A stretch of 64,000 bases of DNA from Nocardioides houyundeii (GCF_002865585.1 NZ_CP025581.1:1984001-2048000), one strand, 5' to 3'. Shown: positions 45,399 to 54,222, counted from the first letter of the stretch. A program made the numbers and translations. The notes: generated by a model from the letters alone, not told the origin.

Positions 45399-48178
45399 GC
45401 GAGCGACCGACGCCCGACCTGGCCATCCTCGAGACGCGGGTCTACCGCGGTGCCAACGTCTGGTCCTACGAGCGGGCCATCCACCTGGTGGTGGACCTCG
45501 GCGTGCTCGAGCAGTTCCCCACCAACACCCTGCACGGCTTCACCGAGGAGCTCCTCACCATGCTGCCGGGGCTGCGCGAGCACTCCTGCTCGCGCGGGCG
45601 CCGCGGCGGGTTCGTGGAGCGACTGACCGAGGGCACCTGGCTCGGCCACGTGGCCGAGCACGTCGCCCTGGCCCTCCAGCAGGTCGTGGGACACGACATC
45701 CGCCGCGGCAAGACACGCGGCGTCAAGGGGCAGACCGGTGTCTACAACGTCATCTACGCCTACGTCGACGAGCAGGTGGGTCTCGCGGCCGGCAAGCTCG
45801 CCGTACGCCTGGTCAACCACCTCGTGGACGCCGACCCCGAGTTCGACTGGGCACACGAGCTGGAGCAGTTCATCCTCCGTGCCGAGCGCACCGCCTTCGG
45901 TCCCTCGACCCAGGCGATCCTCGACGAGGCGGTCTCCCGCGACATCCCCTGGATCCGGCTCAACCAGCACTCCCTGGTCCAGCTCGGCCAGGGCGTCCAC
46001 GCGAAGCGGATCCGCGCGACCATGACCTCGAGCACCTCCGCGATCGCCGTGGACATCGCCTCGGACAAGGACCTCACCACCAAGCTGCTGGCGGCCGCGG
46101 GACTCCCGGTGCCCAAGCAGGAGTCGGTGCGCACCGCCGACCAGGCGGTCCGGGTCGCGGAGCGCATCGGCTACCCGGTGGTCGTCAAGCCGCTGGACGG
46201 CAACCACGGTCGCGGCGTCTGCCTCGACCTGCGCGACGAGCAGGCAGTACGAGACGCCTTCGAGATCGCCCTGGGGCAGTCCCGCGGCGGCTGGGTCATC
46301 GTCGAGAGCCTGGTGCTGGGCAAGGACTACCGGTGCCTGATCATCGACGGCCGCCTCGCCGCCATCGCCGAGCGCGTCCCCGCCCACGTCGTCGGTGACG
46401 GCCGGTCCAGCGTGGAGCAGCTGGTGGACCTCACCAACGCGGACCCGCGCCGCGGCGTGGGCCACGAGAAGGTGCTGACCCGGATCAAGATCGACGCCGG
46501 TGCGGAGGAGGTGCTGGCCGCCCAGGGGCACTGCCTGACCTCGGTGCCCGAGGAGGGCGAGATGGTCAAGCTCGCCCTGACCGGCAACATGTCCACCGGT
46601 GGCATCTCGATCGACCGCACCTTCGAGGCCCACCCCGAGAACATCGAGATCGCGGAGGAAGCGGCCCGGATGATCGGGCTGGACATCGCCGGCATCGACT
46701 TCATCTGTCCCGACATCACCGAGCCGGTCCGCGAGACCGGCGGGGCGATCTGCGAGGTGAACGCCGCACCCGGGTTCCGCATGCACACCCACCCCACGAT
46801 CGGGGAGCCCCAGTTCATCGCCAAGCCGGTGGTGGACATGCTCTTCCCGGCCGGGACGCAGAGCCGGATCCCGATCGTCGCGGTCACGGGCACCAACGGC
46901 AAGACGACCACCAGCCGCATGATCAGCCACATCTTCAAGGGCATGGGACGCAAGGTCGGGATGACCTCGACCGACGGCGTGGTGATCGACGAGCGCCTCC
47001 TCATCAAGGCCGACGCCTCCGGACCTCGCAGCGCCCGCATGGTGCTGCAGAACCCCCGCGTCGACTTCGCCGTCTTCGAGGTCGCTCGCGGCGGAATCCT
47101 GCGCGAGGGACTCGGCTACGAGCGCAACGACGTGGCCGTGGTCATCAACGTGCAGCCGGACCACCTCGGCCTGCGCGGCATCGACACCGTGGAGCAGCTG
47201 GCCGACGTCAAGGCGGTGCTGGTCGAGGCCGTCCCCCGCGACGGCCACGCCGTGCTCAACGCTGACGACCCGCTGGTGCGGGCCATGAAGCGCAAGTGCT
47301 CCGGGGAGGTCGTCTGGTTCTCCATGGAGGAGCCCGGCTCGGAGGTGCGCGAGATGATCGACTCGCACTGTCGCCGGGGCGGCAAGGCGCTGGTGCTGAA
47401 CCCCTCCGAGCGTGGGGAGATGATCGTGGTGCGCCACGGGCGCCGCGAGATGCAGCTGGCCTGGACCCACCTGCTGCCGGCCACCTTCAGCGGCCGGGCG
47501 CGGATGAACGTGCAGAACTGCCTGGCCGCCGCGGCCGCCGCGTTCGCCGCGGGAGCCCCGCTGCACGACATCCGACAGGGGCTGCGCACCTTCTCCACCA
47601 GCTACTACCTGTCCCCTGGCCGGCTCAACGAGGTCGAGGTCAACGGCGTCAACGTCATCGTCGACTACTGCCACAACGCTCCCGGCATGCGGATGCTGGG
47701 CGACTTCGTCGACCGGCTCGGCGAGTCGATGGAGTCCTCCCACGACCTCGCCCGGCCTTCGCGCATCGGCATCATCGCCACCGCCGGGGACCGGCGCGAC
47801 GAGGACATGCGCGAGCTCGGGCACGTGGCGGCCCAGCACTTCGACGTCCTCGTCGTCCGGGAGGACGACTCCCTGCGTGGCCGCGCGCGGGGCGAGGTCG
47901 CAGGCCTGGTGGCAGAGGGCGTGCGCACCGCGATGGAGGAGGGCGCCCGTTGCAAGCGCATCGAGACCGTGCTGGACGAGATCAGCGCGGTGAGGCGAGC
48001 GATGAGCCACGCGAACCGCGGCGACCTGGTGGTCGTGTGCGTGGACCAGCACGGCGCGGTGATGTCGGAGCTGGAGAACTGGTCCAACACCGCGCACGCC
48101 GGGGCTGGCGCCTCGGAGGAGAACCCGACCGCGGACCCGGACTACACCCCGCCGGTCACCGAGGCTCAGGGAGCCTGA
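45395..48178 (+). CDS. cphA: cyanophycin synthetase
   Basis: 927 residues, normal CphA size. N-terminal domain about 1-160 (LETRVYRGANVWSYERAIHLVV), ATP-grasp domain about 215-480 (YPVVVKPLDGNHGRGV, IVESLVLGKDYRCLII, ICEVNAAPGFRMHTHP) and Mur-ligase-like domain from about 490 (P-loop GTNGKT at 499-504, VFEVARGGILREGLG, VINVQPDHLG). It polymerises Asp and Arg into cyanophycin, a nitrogen/carbon reserve, at the expense of ATP. The last 30 residues are acidic and Pro-rich. Confidence 0.96.
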   Translation: MSERPTPDLAILETRVYRGANVWSYERAIHLVVDLGVLEQFPTNTLHGFTEELLTMLPGLREHSCSRGRRGGFVERLTEGTWLGHVAEHVALALQQVVGHDIRRGKTRGVKGQTGVYNVIYAYVDEQVGLAAGKLAVRLVNHLVDADPEFDWAHELEQFILRAERTAFGPSTQAILDEAVSRDIPWIRLNQHSLVQLGQGVHAKRIRATMTSSTSAIAVDIASDKDLTTKLLAAAGLPVPKQESVRTADQAVRVAERIGYPVVVKPLDGNHGRGVCLDLRDEQAVRDAFEIALGQSRGGWVIVESLVLGKDYRCLIIDGRLAAIAERVPAHVVGDGRSSVEQLVDLTNADPRRGVGHEKVLTRIKIDAGAEEVLAAQGHCLTSVPEEGEMVKLALTGNMSTGGISIDRTFEAHPENIEIAEEAARMIGLDIAGIDFICPDITEPVRETGGAICEVNAAPGFRMHTHPTIGEPQFIAKPVVDMLFPAGTQSRIPIVAVTGTNGKTTTSRMISHIFKGMGRKVGMTSTDGVVIDERLLIKADASGPRSARMVLQNPRVDFAVFEVARGGILREGLGYERNDVAVVINVQPDHLGLRGIDTVEQLADVKAVLVEAVPRDGHAVLNADDPLVRAMKRKCSGEVVWFSMEEPGSEVREMIDSHCRRGGKALVLNPSERGEMIVVRHGRREMQLAWTHLLPATFSGRARMNVQNCLAAAAAAFAAGAPLHDIRQGLRTFSTSYYLSPGRLNEVEVNGVNVIVDYCHNAPGMRMLGDFVDRLGESMESSHDLARPSRIGIIATAGDRRDEDMRELGHVAAQHFDVLVVREDDSLRGRARGEVAGLVAEGVRTAMEEGARCKRIETVLDEISAVRRAMSHANRGDLVVVCVDQHGAVMSELENWSNTAHAGAGASEENPTADPDYTPPVTEAQGA

Positions 48179-48196
48179 GGCAGGCCGCCTGAGGCG

Positions 48197-48226
48197 GGCC
48201 GCCTGAGGCAGGTGTCTCAGGCGGCC
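48197..48226. terminator. bidirectional terminator hairpin after cphA
   Basis: GGCCGCCTGAG/CTCAGGCGGCC, an 11-bp perfect stem with an 8-base loop. The 3' arm covers the stop codon of the converging Mur-ligase gene. Upstream copies of GCCGCCTGAGGC (from 48175) look like local tandem duplication of the arm. Confidence 0.75.
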
Positions 48227-49899
48227 GCCTGGACCTTCGCGTGCAACGCCTCGGGCGAGTCCGGGGTCCCGCCGTGCGCGGCGATCCAGTCGTAGCACTC
48301 CTGCCGTTCGGCGTGGCACATCAGGCCGACCACGTCACCGGGCCGCGCCTGGGCGACCAGCGCTGCCAGGCACTCGACCTCGGTGGGCCAGGACTCCAGC
48401 TCGGTGACGCCCACGCGGGCGGCGCCCTCCCTCAACAGGTCGTCGAGGTCCTCGCGCGTGCGGTCGCGCAGGTAGCGGTCCTTGTGGCCGATCGCCACGA
48501 CGTCGCTGTCGCGCGCCCCGATCTCCCCCAGCATCGCGATGAGCTCGTCGGTGCGGTCACCCACGGCACCCAGGCCCAGCAGCAGTCGGGACCCCGGGGC
48601 CCGGACGCCGTTCATGATCTCGATCATCGCCTCGAGCCCGGCCTCGTTGTGTGCCAGGTCCATCACGACCGAGAAGCCGTCGATGCTGAAGAAGTTCATC
48701 CTGCCCGGGTTGTGCTCGGCGTCGGGCCGGAAGGTCCGCAGGCCCTGCGCCACGTCCTCGCGGGTGATGCCGATCGCCAGCGCGGCCGACGCTGCGGCCA
48801 GCACGTTCTCGACGTTGTACCGGGAGAGCCCCGCGAGCGTCATCGGGACGTCCACGACCGCGACCAGCGGCTCCGGATCCGCCCCCGGCTCCTGGGTGCA
48901 CACCCAGCCGTCGATGACGGTGGTGGCCCGGCCACCCTCGTCGAGCACCGCCCGCAACGAGGGGGCATCGGGGTCCCGGGAGAACACCCAGGGCCGTGCC
49001 TTCAGCCCCGTTCGCATGGCGAAGACTCGCGGGTCGTCGCCGTTGAGGACCGCCCAACCGCCCTTGCGGGTGATCCCCGGCACCACGGCCTTGACCTCCG
49101 CGAGCTGGTCCACGGTGTCGATCCCTTGCAGCCCGAGGTGGTCGGCGGTCACGTTGGTGACCACCGAGACGTCGTTGTGGGTCAGGCCGATGCCCTTGAG
49201 CAGGATGCCGCCACGCGCGGTCTCGGTGACCGCGAGCTCGACCTCGGGGTGCGCCAGGATCCGGCCGGCGCCGCTCGGACCGGAGTAGTCCCCCGCCTCG
49301 ATGAGCGCCCCGTCGATGTAGACGCCGTCGGTGTTGGACCATCCGACGAGCTGCCCCGCGCCGCGCGCGAGGTGGGCGATCATCCGGCTCGTCGTGGTCT
49401 TGCCGTTGGTCCCGGTGACGGCCACCACGGGGATCTTGGGGTTGATGGTGCGGGGCCGCTCACCGGGCACGGATGCTGCCACCTGGGCGGCCGCCGTACT
49501 GACCACGTGGTCGATGTCGGAGCTGGGCAGGGCGTCGAGGACCTCGGCCACCGCTCGGCCCAGGGCCTGGGCACGCTCCCGGCGACGCCACGGGAAGGCC
49601 ACCACCACCTGACGGGGGTCGCTGGTGGGACGGACCCGCACCGCCAGCTTGCGGGTGCCGGCCTCGGCCGCCACCGCGCGCACCAGCCGTTCCACGGCGC
49701 GCAGCGCGAACCGTTGCCGGAACCCCGACTGCGCGCTGCCGGGCCGGGCGCTGCGGAGCCCGATGCGGGCGGCGAAGCGCAGCGCCCGCTCCTCGTCGGC
49801 GTCCGAGATGGCTCCGACGTCCAGGGTGAGCTTGATCGCGGCACGGGGGAAGTACAGATTGGGTCCTTCCAGGACCCTCAGCTCGACCAGTGAACTCAT
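48217..49899 (-). CDS. CphA-like Mur ligase lacking the ATP-grasp domain
   Basis: 560 residues. Residues 1-150 resemble a degenerate CphA N-terminal domain (LRVLEGPNLYFPRAAIKLTLD). From 156 a Mur-ligase domain closely parallels the one in CphA: GTNGKTTTSRM (Lys167), TNTDGVYIDG-like segment, TETARGGILLKGIG, NVTADHLGLQGIDTV. The ATP-grasp domain between them is absent, so it cannot make cyanophycin alone; a role as a peptide ligase on a cyanophycin-like or other peptide is possible. ATG 49899 has TACGGT 7 bases upstream. It converges on cphA. Confidence 0.85.
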   Translation of the reverse strand: MSSLVELRVLEGPNLYFPRAAIKLTLDVGAISDADEERALRFAARIGLRSARPGSAQSGFRQRFALRAVERLVRAVAAEAGTRKLAVRVRPTSDPRQVVVAFPWRRRERAQALGRAVAEVLDALPSSDIDHVVSTAAAQVAASVPGERPRTINPKIPVVAVTGTNGKTTTSRMIAHLARGAGQLVGWSNTDGVYIDGALIEAGDYSGPSGAGRILAHPEVELAVTETARGGILLKGIGLTHNDVSVVTNVTADHLGLQGIDTVDQLAEVKAVVPGITRKGGWAVLNGDDPRVFAMRTGLKARPWVFSRDPDAPSLRAVLDEGGRATTVIDGWVCTQEPGADPEPLVAVVDVPMTLAGLSRYNVENVLAAASAALAIGITREDVAQGLRTFRPDAEHNPGRMNFFSIDGFSVVMDLAHNEAGLEAMIEIMNGVRAPGSRLLLGLGAVGDRTDELIAMLGEIGARDSDVVAIGHKDRYLRDRTREDLDDLLREGAARVGVTELESWPTEVECLAALVAQARPGDVVGLMCHAERQECYDWIAAHGGTPDSPEALHAKVQAAA

Positions 49900-49906
49900 G
49901 GAGCGA

Positions 49907-49912
49907 ACCGTA
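49907..49912 (-). promoter_or_regulatory. leaderless -10 box of the CphA-like Mur ligase gene
   Basis: TACGGT on the minus strand ends 7 bases before ATG 49899. Confidence 0.4.
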
Positions 49913-49946
49913 GCCAAGGGCTACGGCGCCGCTCTCGCCGCCCGGG

Positions 49947-50717
49947 TCAGAGGCCCATCGCGTGGAACCCGCCGTCCACGTGCACGATCTCCCCCGTGGT
50001 CGCGGGGAAGAAGTCCGAGAGCAGCGCCACCACCGCACGAGCCGTCGGCGTGTGGTCGGTCTCGTCCCAGCCGAGGGGGGCGCGTTCCTTCCAGGCCGAC
50101 TCCAGGTCCTCGAACCCGGGGATCGCCTTGGCGGCCAATGTCTTGAGGGGACCGGCCGAGACGAGGTTGCAGCGGATGCCGTCCGGCCCCAGGTCTCGCG
50201 CGAGGTAGCGCGACGTCGACTCGAGGCCCGCCTTCGCCACCCCCATCCAGTCATACGCCGGCCAGGCGGTGGTGGCGTCGAAGGTGAGCCCGACCAGGGA
50301 GCCACCGGATCCCATCAGCGGGCGTGCCGCCACCGCCAGCGACTTGAGCGAGTACGCCGAGACCTGGACCGCCTGGGCGACGTCCTCCCAGGGCCCGGAG
50401 AGGAACTTGCCGCCGAGCAGGGTCGCCGGGTTGCCGTAGGCGATCGAGTGGACCACGCCGTCGAGGCCGTCGACGTGCTCACGCACCTGCTCGGCGAGGG
50501 AGTCCAGGTGAGACTGGTCGGTCACGTCGAGCTCGAGCACCGGCGGCTCGGTGGGCAGCCGCTTGGCGATGCGTCGGGTGATGCCCAACGCCCGCCCGAA
50601 GTTGGAGATGAGCACCTCGGCGCCCTGCTCCTGGGCCACTCGCGCCGTGGCGAACCCGATCGAGCTCTCCATCGTGACGCCCGCGACGAGGATCCGCTTG
50701 CCGTCCAGAATTCCCAT
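49947..50717 (-). CDS. fabI: enoyl-[acyl-carrier-protein] reductase (FabI/InhA type)
   Basis: 256 residues. Short-chain dehydrogenase variant of the FabI/InhA family: LVAGVTMESSIGFATARVAQEQGAE and the catalytic Tyr/Lys in PAYDWMGVAKAG, which matches the InhA spacing. It performs the last reduction of the fatty-acid elongation cycle with NAD(P)H. ATG 50717 has GGGAGCGGGAC upstream. It follows fabG by 11 bases, as inhA follows mabA in mycobacteria. Confidence 0.93.
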   Translation of the reverse strand: MGILDGKRILVAGVTMESSIGFATARVAQEQGAEVLISNFGRALGITRRIAKRLPTEPPVLELDVTDQSHLDSLAEQVREHVDGLDGVVHSIAYGNPATLLGGKFLSGPWEDVAQAVQVSAYSLKSLAVAARPLMGSGGSLVGLTFDATTAWPAYDWMGVAKAGLESTSRYLARDLGPDGIRCNLVSAGPLKTLAAKAIPGFEDLESAWKERAPLGWDETDHTPTARAVVALLSDFFPATTGEIVHVDGGFHAMGL

Positions 50718-50728
50718 GTCCCGCTCCC

Positions 50729-51469
50729 TCAATGTCCCATGCCGAGGCCGCCGTCGACCGGGATGACTGCCCCGGTGACGTAGGCCGCTCCGTCTGAGGC
50801 GAGCCAGGTGACCGCCGAGGCGACCTCGTCCGGCGTCGCGTATCGGCCCAGCGGTACCTGGGCCCTGATGGTCTCCCGCTGCTCGTCCCCGAGCACCGCG
50901 GTCATGTCGGTCTCCACGAAGCCCGGGGCGACCACGTTGGTGGTGATGCCCCGGCTGCCGAGCTCCCGGGCCAGGGAGCGCGCCATGCCGACGAGGCCCG
51001 CCTTCGAGGCGGCGTAGTTGACCTGGCCCGCTGATCCGAGCATCCCCACCACCGAGGAGATCAGGATGATGCGCCCGCGACGCATCCGCAGCATTCCCCT
51101 GGCGGCCCTCTTGGCCAGTCGGAACGATCCCGTCAGGTTGGTCTCGATCACCGAGGACCAGTCCTCCTCCGACATGCGCAGCAGCAGGGTGTCGGAGGTG
51201 ATCCCGGCGTTGGCCACGAGCACCTCCACGGGTCCGTGCTGCTCCTCGATGATCGCGAAGGCGGCATCCACCGCGGCGGGATCGGTGACGTCGCAGCGCA
51301 GGTGCAGCGCACCTTCCGGTCCGCCCCCGGAGCGACTGGTGACGGCGACGCGGTCTCCCGCGGCCAGGAAGGCCTGGGCCACCGCGCGACCTATCCCGCG
51401 GTTGCCCCCGGTGACGAGGACGGACCGAGGGGCTCGGACTTCAGGCTGGGCGGGTGTCGGCTGGGTCAC
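50729..51469 (-). CDS. fabG: 3-oxoacyl-[acyl-carrier-protein] reductase
   Basis: 246 residues. Classical SDR: VTGGNRGIGRAVA cofactor motif, NAGIT, the Ser of ISSVVGMLGSAGQVNYAASKAG with the Tyr-x3-Lys, and a C-terminal PVDGGLGMGH. It reduces 3-oxoacyl-ACP. GTG 51469 is supported by TAGCGT ending 8 bases upstream. First gene of the fabG-fabI operon. Confidence 0.93.
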   Translation of the reverse strand: MTQPTPAQPEVRAPRSVLVTGGNRGIGRAVAQAFLAAGDRVAVTSRSGGGPEGALHLRCDVTDPAAVDAAFAIIEEQHGPVEVLVANAGITSDTLLLRMSEEDWSSVIETNLTGSFRLAKRAARGMLRMRRGRIILISSVVGMLGSAGQVNYAASKAGLVGMARSLARELGSRGITTNVVAPGFVETDMTAVLGDEQRETIRAQVPLGRYATPDEVASAVTWLASDGAAYVTGAVIPVDGGLGMGH

Positions 51470-51477
51470 GCCACCAG

Positions 51478-51483
51478 ACGCTA
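51478..51483 (-). promoter_or_regulatory. leaderless -10 box of the fabG-fabI operon
   Basis: TAGCGT on the minus strand ends 8 bases before GTG 51469. Confidence 0.45.
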
Positions 51484-51519
51484 GTGATTACCCAGGGGTA
51501 CGCGAAAAGGGCTGGACCG

Positions 51520-51732
51520 CTACTCGTCCTCGAGCCGGAAGCCGACCTTCATCGACACCTGGAAGTGCTCCACCTGCCCGTCCTTCGCCTGGCCCCGCAC
51601 CTGCGTCACCTCGAACCAGTCGATGTGGCGCAGCGTCTTCCCGGCTCGCTCGATCCCGTTGCGGATGGCCTGGTCGACCCCCAACGGGGAAGTGCCGACG
51701 ATCTCGGTGACTCGGTAGGTTCGATCTGACAT
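51520..51732 (-). CDS. dodecin flavoprotein
   Basis: 70 residues, the standard length. RVTEIVGTSPLGVDQAIRNGI and HIDWFEVTQVRG, with the flavin-stacking Trp, and FQVSMKVGFRLED at the end match bacterial dodecins, which form 12-mers storing FMN/riboflavin or CoA-bound flavin. ATG 51732 has TAGAGT 7 bases upstream. Confidence 0.93.
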   Translation of the reverse strand: MSDRTYRVTEIVGTSPLGVDQAIRNGIERAGKTLRHIDWFEVTQVRGQAKDGQVEHFQVSMKVGFRLEDE

Positions 51733-51739
51733 GGCTCCG

Positions 51740-51745
51740 ACTCTA
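51740..51745 (-). promoter_or_regulatory. leaderless -10 box of the dodecin gene
   Basis: TAGAGT on the minus strand ends 7 bases before ATG 51732. Confidence 0.5.
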
Positions 51746-51763
51746 GCGATTCCGGCGCCGACG

Positions 51764-51769
51764 TAGACT
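51764..51769 (+). promoter_or_regulatory. leaderless -10 box of the DUF3099 gene
   Basis: TAGACT ends 6 bases before ATG 51776. Confidence 0.5.
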
Positions 51770-51775
51770 CCTCCC

Positions 51776-52102
51776 ATGTCAAGCAGGCGCCCCTCCCCGG
51801 ACGGCGACCCCGTCCGGATCACCACGGCGGCGACCAACCGCCAGGAGGAGATCTCGCACCGGCAGCGCCGATACGTCATCTCCATGACGATCCGCACCGT
51901 GTGCTTCCTGGCCGCCGTCGCCGTCGGGCCGGGTTGGCTGCGCTGGGTGCTGATCGCGGGGGCCGTGCTGCTGCCCTACGTCGCGGTGGTCCTGGCCAAC
52001 GGCACCGACAACCGGTCCGACGCGTTCGCGCTGCGCGGCGCCCCCGCGGGTCACGAGCTCCCGGGTCGCTCCCCGGGCTCGCTGCCGGGGGGTCCGGAGT
52101 GA
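51776..52102 (+). CDS. DUF3099 small membrane protein
   Basis: 108 residues. A charged N-terminus with RRYVISMTIRTVCFLAAVAV and a second helix (LRWVLIAGAVLLPYVAVVLAN) ending in a Gly/Pro-rich tail match the actinobacterial DUF3099 family, whose function is unknown. The stop overlaps the next GTG start (GTGA). Confidence 0.8.
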   Translation: MSSRRPSPDGDPVRITTAATNRQEEISHRQRRYVISMTIRTVCFLAAVAVGPGWLRWVLIAGAVLLPYVAVVLANGTDNRSDAFALRGAPAGHELPGRSPGSLPGGPE

Positions 52103-52329
52103 CCGCCTCCGTGCCGCCGGTGGAGCCGGACACCTGCTCGGCGAAGGGCTGCACCGCGCCCGCCGTGTGGGCGCTGCTGTGGAACAACCCCAAGCTGCAC
52201 ACCCCGGAGCGTCGCAAGACCTGGCTGGCCTGCGAGACGCACCGGTCCTCGCTGGCGGACTTCCTGGGCGCACGAGCCTTCCTCAAGGACGTGGTCGCGC
52301 ACCCGTCGGAGTCAGCCGCCGATCGCTGA
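52099..52329 (+). CDS. small conserved Cys/His protein, function unknown
   Basis: 76 residues. CSAKGCTAPAVWALLWNN, then RRKTWLACETHR: a C-x4-C...C-x2-H pattern that could bind zinc. Homologues in actinobacteria are of similar length and often adjoin DUF3099; some databases carry a misleading 'acetone carboxylase' name. GTG 52099 overlaps the upstream stop. Its 3' end overlaps moaA on the other strand by 18 bases. Confidence 0.7.
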   Translation: MTASVPPVEPDTCSAKGCTAPAVWALLWNNPKLHTPERRKTWLACETHRSSLADFLGARAFLKDVVAHPSESAADR

Positions 52330-53304
52330 CATCGGCCGGTCCGGCTGGAGGAACGACGGGTCGTCGATGCCGTGGCCGGCGAGCTTGCCGCGCATGGCCA
52401 CGATCCACCGGTCAGCGAGCTCCTGGTCGCTCGCTCCGGCGCGCATCGCGGTCCTCAGGTCGGACTCCTGCCGGGCGAACAGGCAGTTGCGCACCTGACC
52501 GTCGGCGGTGAGGCGCACCCGGTCGCAGTCGCCGCAGAACGGCCGGGTCACCGACGCGATGACTCCCACGGTCCCGGGACCACCATCGACCAGGAAGAGC
52601 TCCGCGGGATCGCTGCCGCGCGGCTCCACGGCCGGCGTCAGGGTGAACTCGCGGTCCAGGGCGGCGAAGATCTCCTCTGCCGTCACCATCGCCGTACGGT
52701 TCCAGGCGTGCTGGGCGTCCAACGGCATCTGCTCGATGAAGCGGAGCTCGTAGCCGCGCTCCAGGCACCAGCGCAGCAGCTCGGGCGCCTGGTCGTCGTT
52801 CACGCCCCGGAGCAGCACCGCGTTGACCTTCACCGGCCCCAGGCCGGCAGCCTTGGCCGCAGCGAGGCCGGCGACCACGTCGTGGAACCGGTCCCGGCGG
52901 GTGATCTGGGCGAACGTGTCGCTGCGCACCGTGTCCAGGCTGACGTTGACCCGATCCAGCCCTGCCTCGCGCAGGGCGACCGCGGTGCGCTGGAGTCCGA
53001 GCGCGTTCGTGGTGATCGACGTCTCCACGCCGCCCAGGTCATGGGTACGACGGATGATGTCGACCAGTCCGCGGCGTACCAGGGGCTCGCCCCCGGTGAA
53101 CCGCACCTCTCGCACCCCCAGCATCCGGACGCCGATGGTCACCAGACGGACGACTTCGTCGTCGCTCAGCGTTGCCTCGTCCGGCAGCCACTCCAGCCCT
53201 TCCGCCGGCATGCAGTAGGAGCACCGGAGGTTGCACCGGTCGGTCAGCGACACGCGCAAGTCGGTCGCGACCCGACCGTAGAGGTCCTCCAGAGGCTGCA
53301 CCAT
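52312..53304 (-). CDS. moaA: GTP 3',8-cyclase (molybdenum cofactor biosynthesis)
   Basis: 330 residues. N-terminal radical-SAM cluster CNLRCSYC, C-terminal second cluster CGDC...RNC in FCGDCDRVRLTADGQVRNC, GTP-binding arginines in between, and the conserved C-terminal Gly-Gly (MSAIGG). First step of molybdopterin synthesis. It supplies the cofactor needed by the selenocysteine formate dehydrogenase at the left end of the window; no other moa/moe genes are here. ATG 53304 has TATGCT 6 bases upstream. Confidence 0.95.
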   Translation of the reverse strand: MVQPLEDLYGRVATDLRVSLTDRCNLRCSYCMPAEGLEWLPDEATLSDDEVVRLVTIGVRMLGVREVRFTGGEPLVRRGLVDIIRRTHDLGGVETSITTNALGLQRTAVALREAGLDRVNVSLDTVRSDTFAQITRRDRFHDVVAGLAAAKAAGLGPVKVNAVLLRGVNDDQAPELLRWCLERGYELRFIEQMPLDAQHAWNRTAMVTAEEIFAALDREFTLTPAVEPRGSDPAELFLVDGGPGTVGVIASVTRPFCGDCDRVRLTADGQVRNCLFARQESDLRTAMRAGASDQELADRWIVAMRGKLAGHGIDDPSFLQPDRPMSAIGG

Positions 53305-53310
53305 CTCTCG

Positions 53311-53316
53311 AGCATA
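53311..53316 (-). promoter_or_regulatory. leaderless -10 box of moaA
   Basis: TATGCT on the minus strand ends 6 bases before ATG 53304. Confidence 0.5.
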
Positions 53317-53349
53317 GGTGCTGGCGCCACATCGCTACAGGGGCAGAGT

Positions 53350-53355
53350 TAACCT
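53350..53355 (+). promoter_or_regulatory. leaderless -10 box of the SURF1 gene
   Basis: TAACCT ends 6 bases before GTG 53362. Confidence 0.45.
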
Positions 53356-53361
53356 CGGGTT

Positions 53362-54210
53362 GTGCATCGTCTGGGGTTTCTGGTCAGCAAGCGGTGGGCC
53401 CTCTTCTTCGTGGCGGTGGTGGTCCTCTCGTACGTCGCGGTTCTGCTCGGACAGTGGCAGTTCCACCGCCTCGACGACAGGCGCGCGCGCAACGAGGTCG
53501 TCGAGCGCAACGAGAACCTGCCGCCCGCACCGGTCTCGGAGGTCCTGAAGGTGGGCGAGCCCGCCCAGGCCGCCGACGAGTGGCGCCTGGTCCAGGCCAC
53601 CGGCACCTACGACGCCGACGACACCGTCGTGGTGCGCTACCGCACTCGGGACAGCAAGTCCGGCGTCCAGGCCGTGGTCCCCCTCGACCTTCCCGACGGC
53701 ACCACCCTCCTGGTGGACCGTGGCTGGTGGCCCACCGCCAACCGCGGCGACGTGCCGGACGACCTCCCCGCTCCCCCGTCCGGCGAGGTCACCGTCACCG
53801 GCTGGATCCGGCTCGACGCCGAGGGCGACAGCACCCAGGTGGTGGACCACAGCACGCGTGCCATCGCCAGCGAGGCGATCGGGCAGGCATTGGACCGTGA
53901 CGTGCTCGGCGGGTTCATCGCCGCCCGGACCGAGTCTCCCGAGCCGGCCACGCCGCTCTCCCCCACCGAGCTGCCAGAGCTGGACGAGGGCCCGCACTTC
54001 TTCTACGGGCTGCAGTGGTGGTTCTTCGGTGCGCTGGCCGTCTTCGGCTTCTTCTACCTGCTCTACGACGAGCTGCGGGACCGACGCGCGCCGACGCAGC
54101 AGGGGCACCGCCGCTCGGCCCGGCGAGGCGACAGGGAGCGCCCGGGCCAGCCGGCGGACGTCCCGTCCCGCGACTCCCGCGACGGAGCGCAGGACACCGC
54201 TCGGCTCTGA
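53362..54210 (+). CDS. SURF1-family cytochrome oxidase biogenesis protein
   Basis: 282 residues with the two-helix topology of SURF1: N-terminal WALFFVAVVVLSYVAVLLGQWQFHRL and a C-terminal helix WWFFGALAVFGFFYLLYDEL, with the extracytoplasmic loop LLVDRGWWPTANRGDVP between them. It aids assembly of haem a3-containing cytochrome oxidase. The tail after 245 is basic, disordered and variable. GTG 53362 has a -10 box 6 bases upstream. Confidence 0.88.
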   Translation: MHRLGFLVSKRWALFFVAVVVLSYVAVLLGQWQFHRLDDRRARNEVVERNENLPPAPVSEVLKVGEPAQAADEWRLVQATGTYDADDTVVVRYRTRDSKSGVQAVVPLDLPDGTTLLVDRGWWPTANRGDVPDDLPAPPSGEVTVTGWIRLDAEGDSTQVVDHSTRAIASEAIGQALDRDVLGGFIAARTESPEPATPLSPTELPELDEGPHFFYGLQWWFFGALAVFGFFYLLYDELRDRRAPTQQGHRRSARRGDRERPGQPADVPSRDSRDGAQDTARL

Positions 54211-54222
54211 CCCGCCCCAGCC

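Noticed and set aside
48175..48226. A mobile repeat or attachment site after cphA
   Set aside because: The repeated GCCGCCTGAGGC units are best explained as a duplicated arm of the terminator hairpin; no integrase or target duplication is near.
44864..48319. A 1,151-codon open frame antisense to cphA
   Set aside because: It follows from the GC-rich codon pattern; its translation is low-complexity Asp/Val/His/Gly-rich and resembles no family, while the plus strand encodes full-length CphA.
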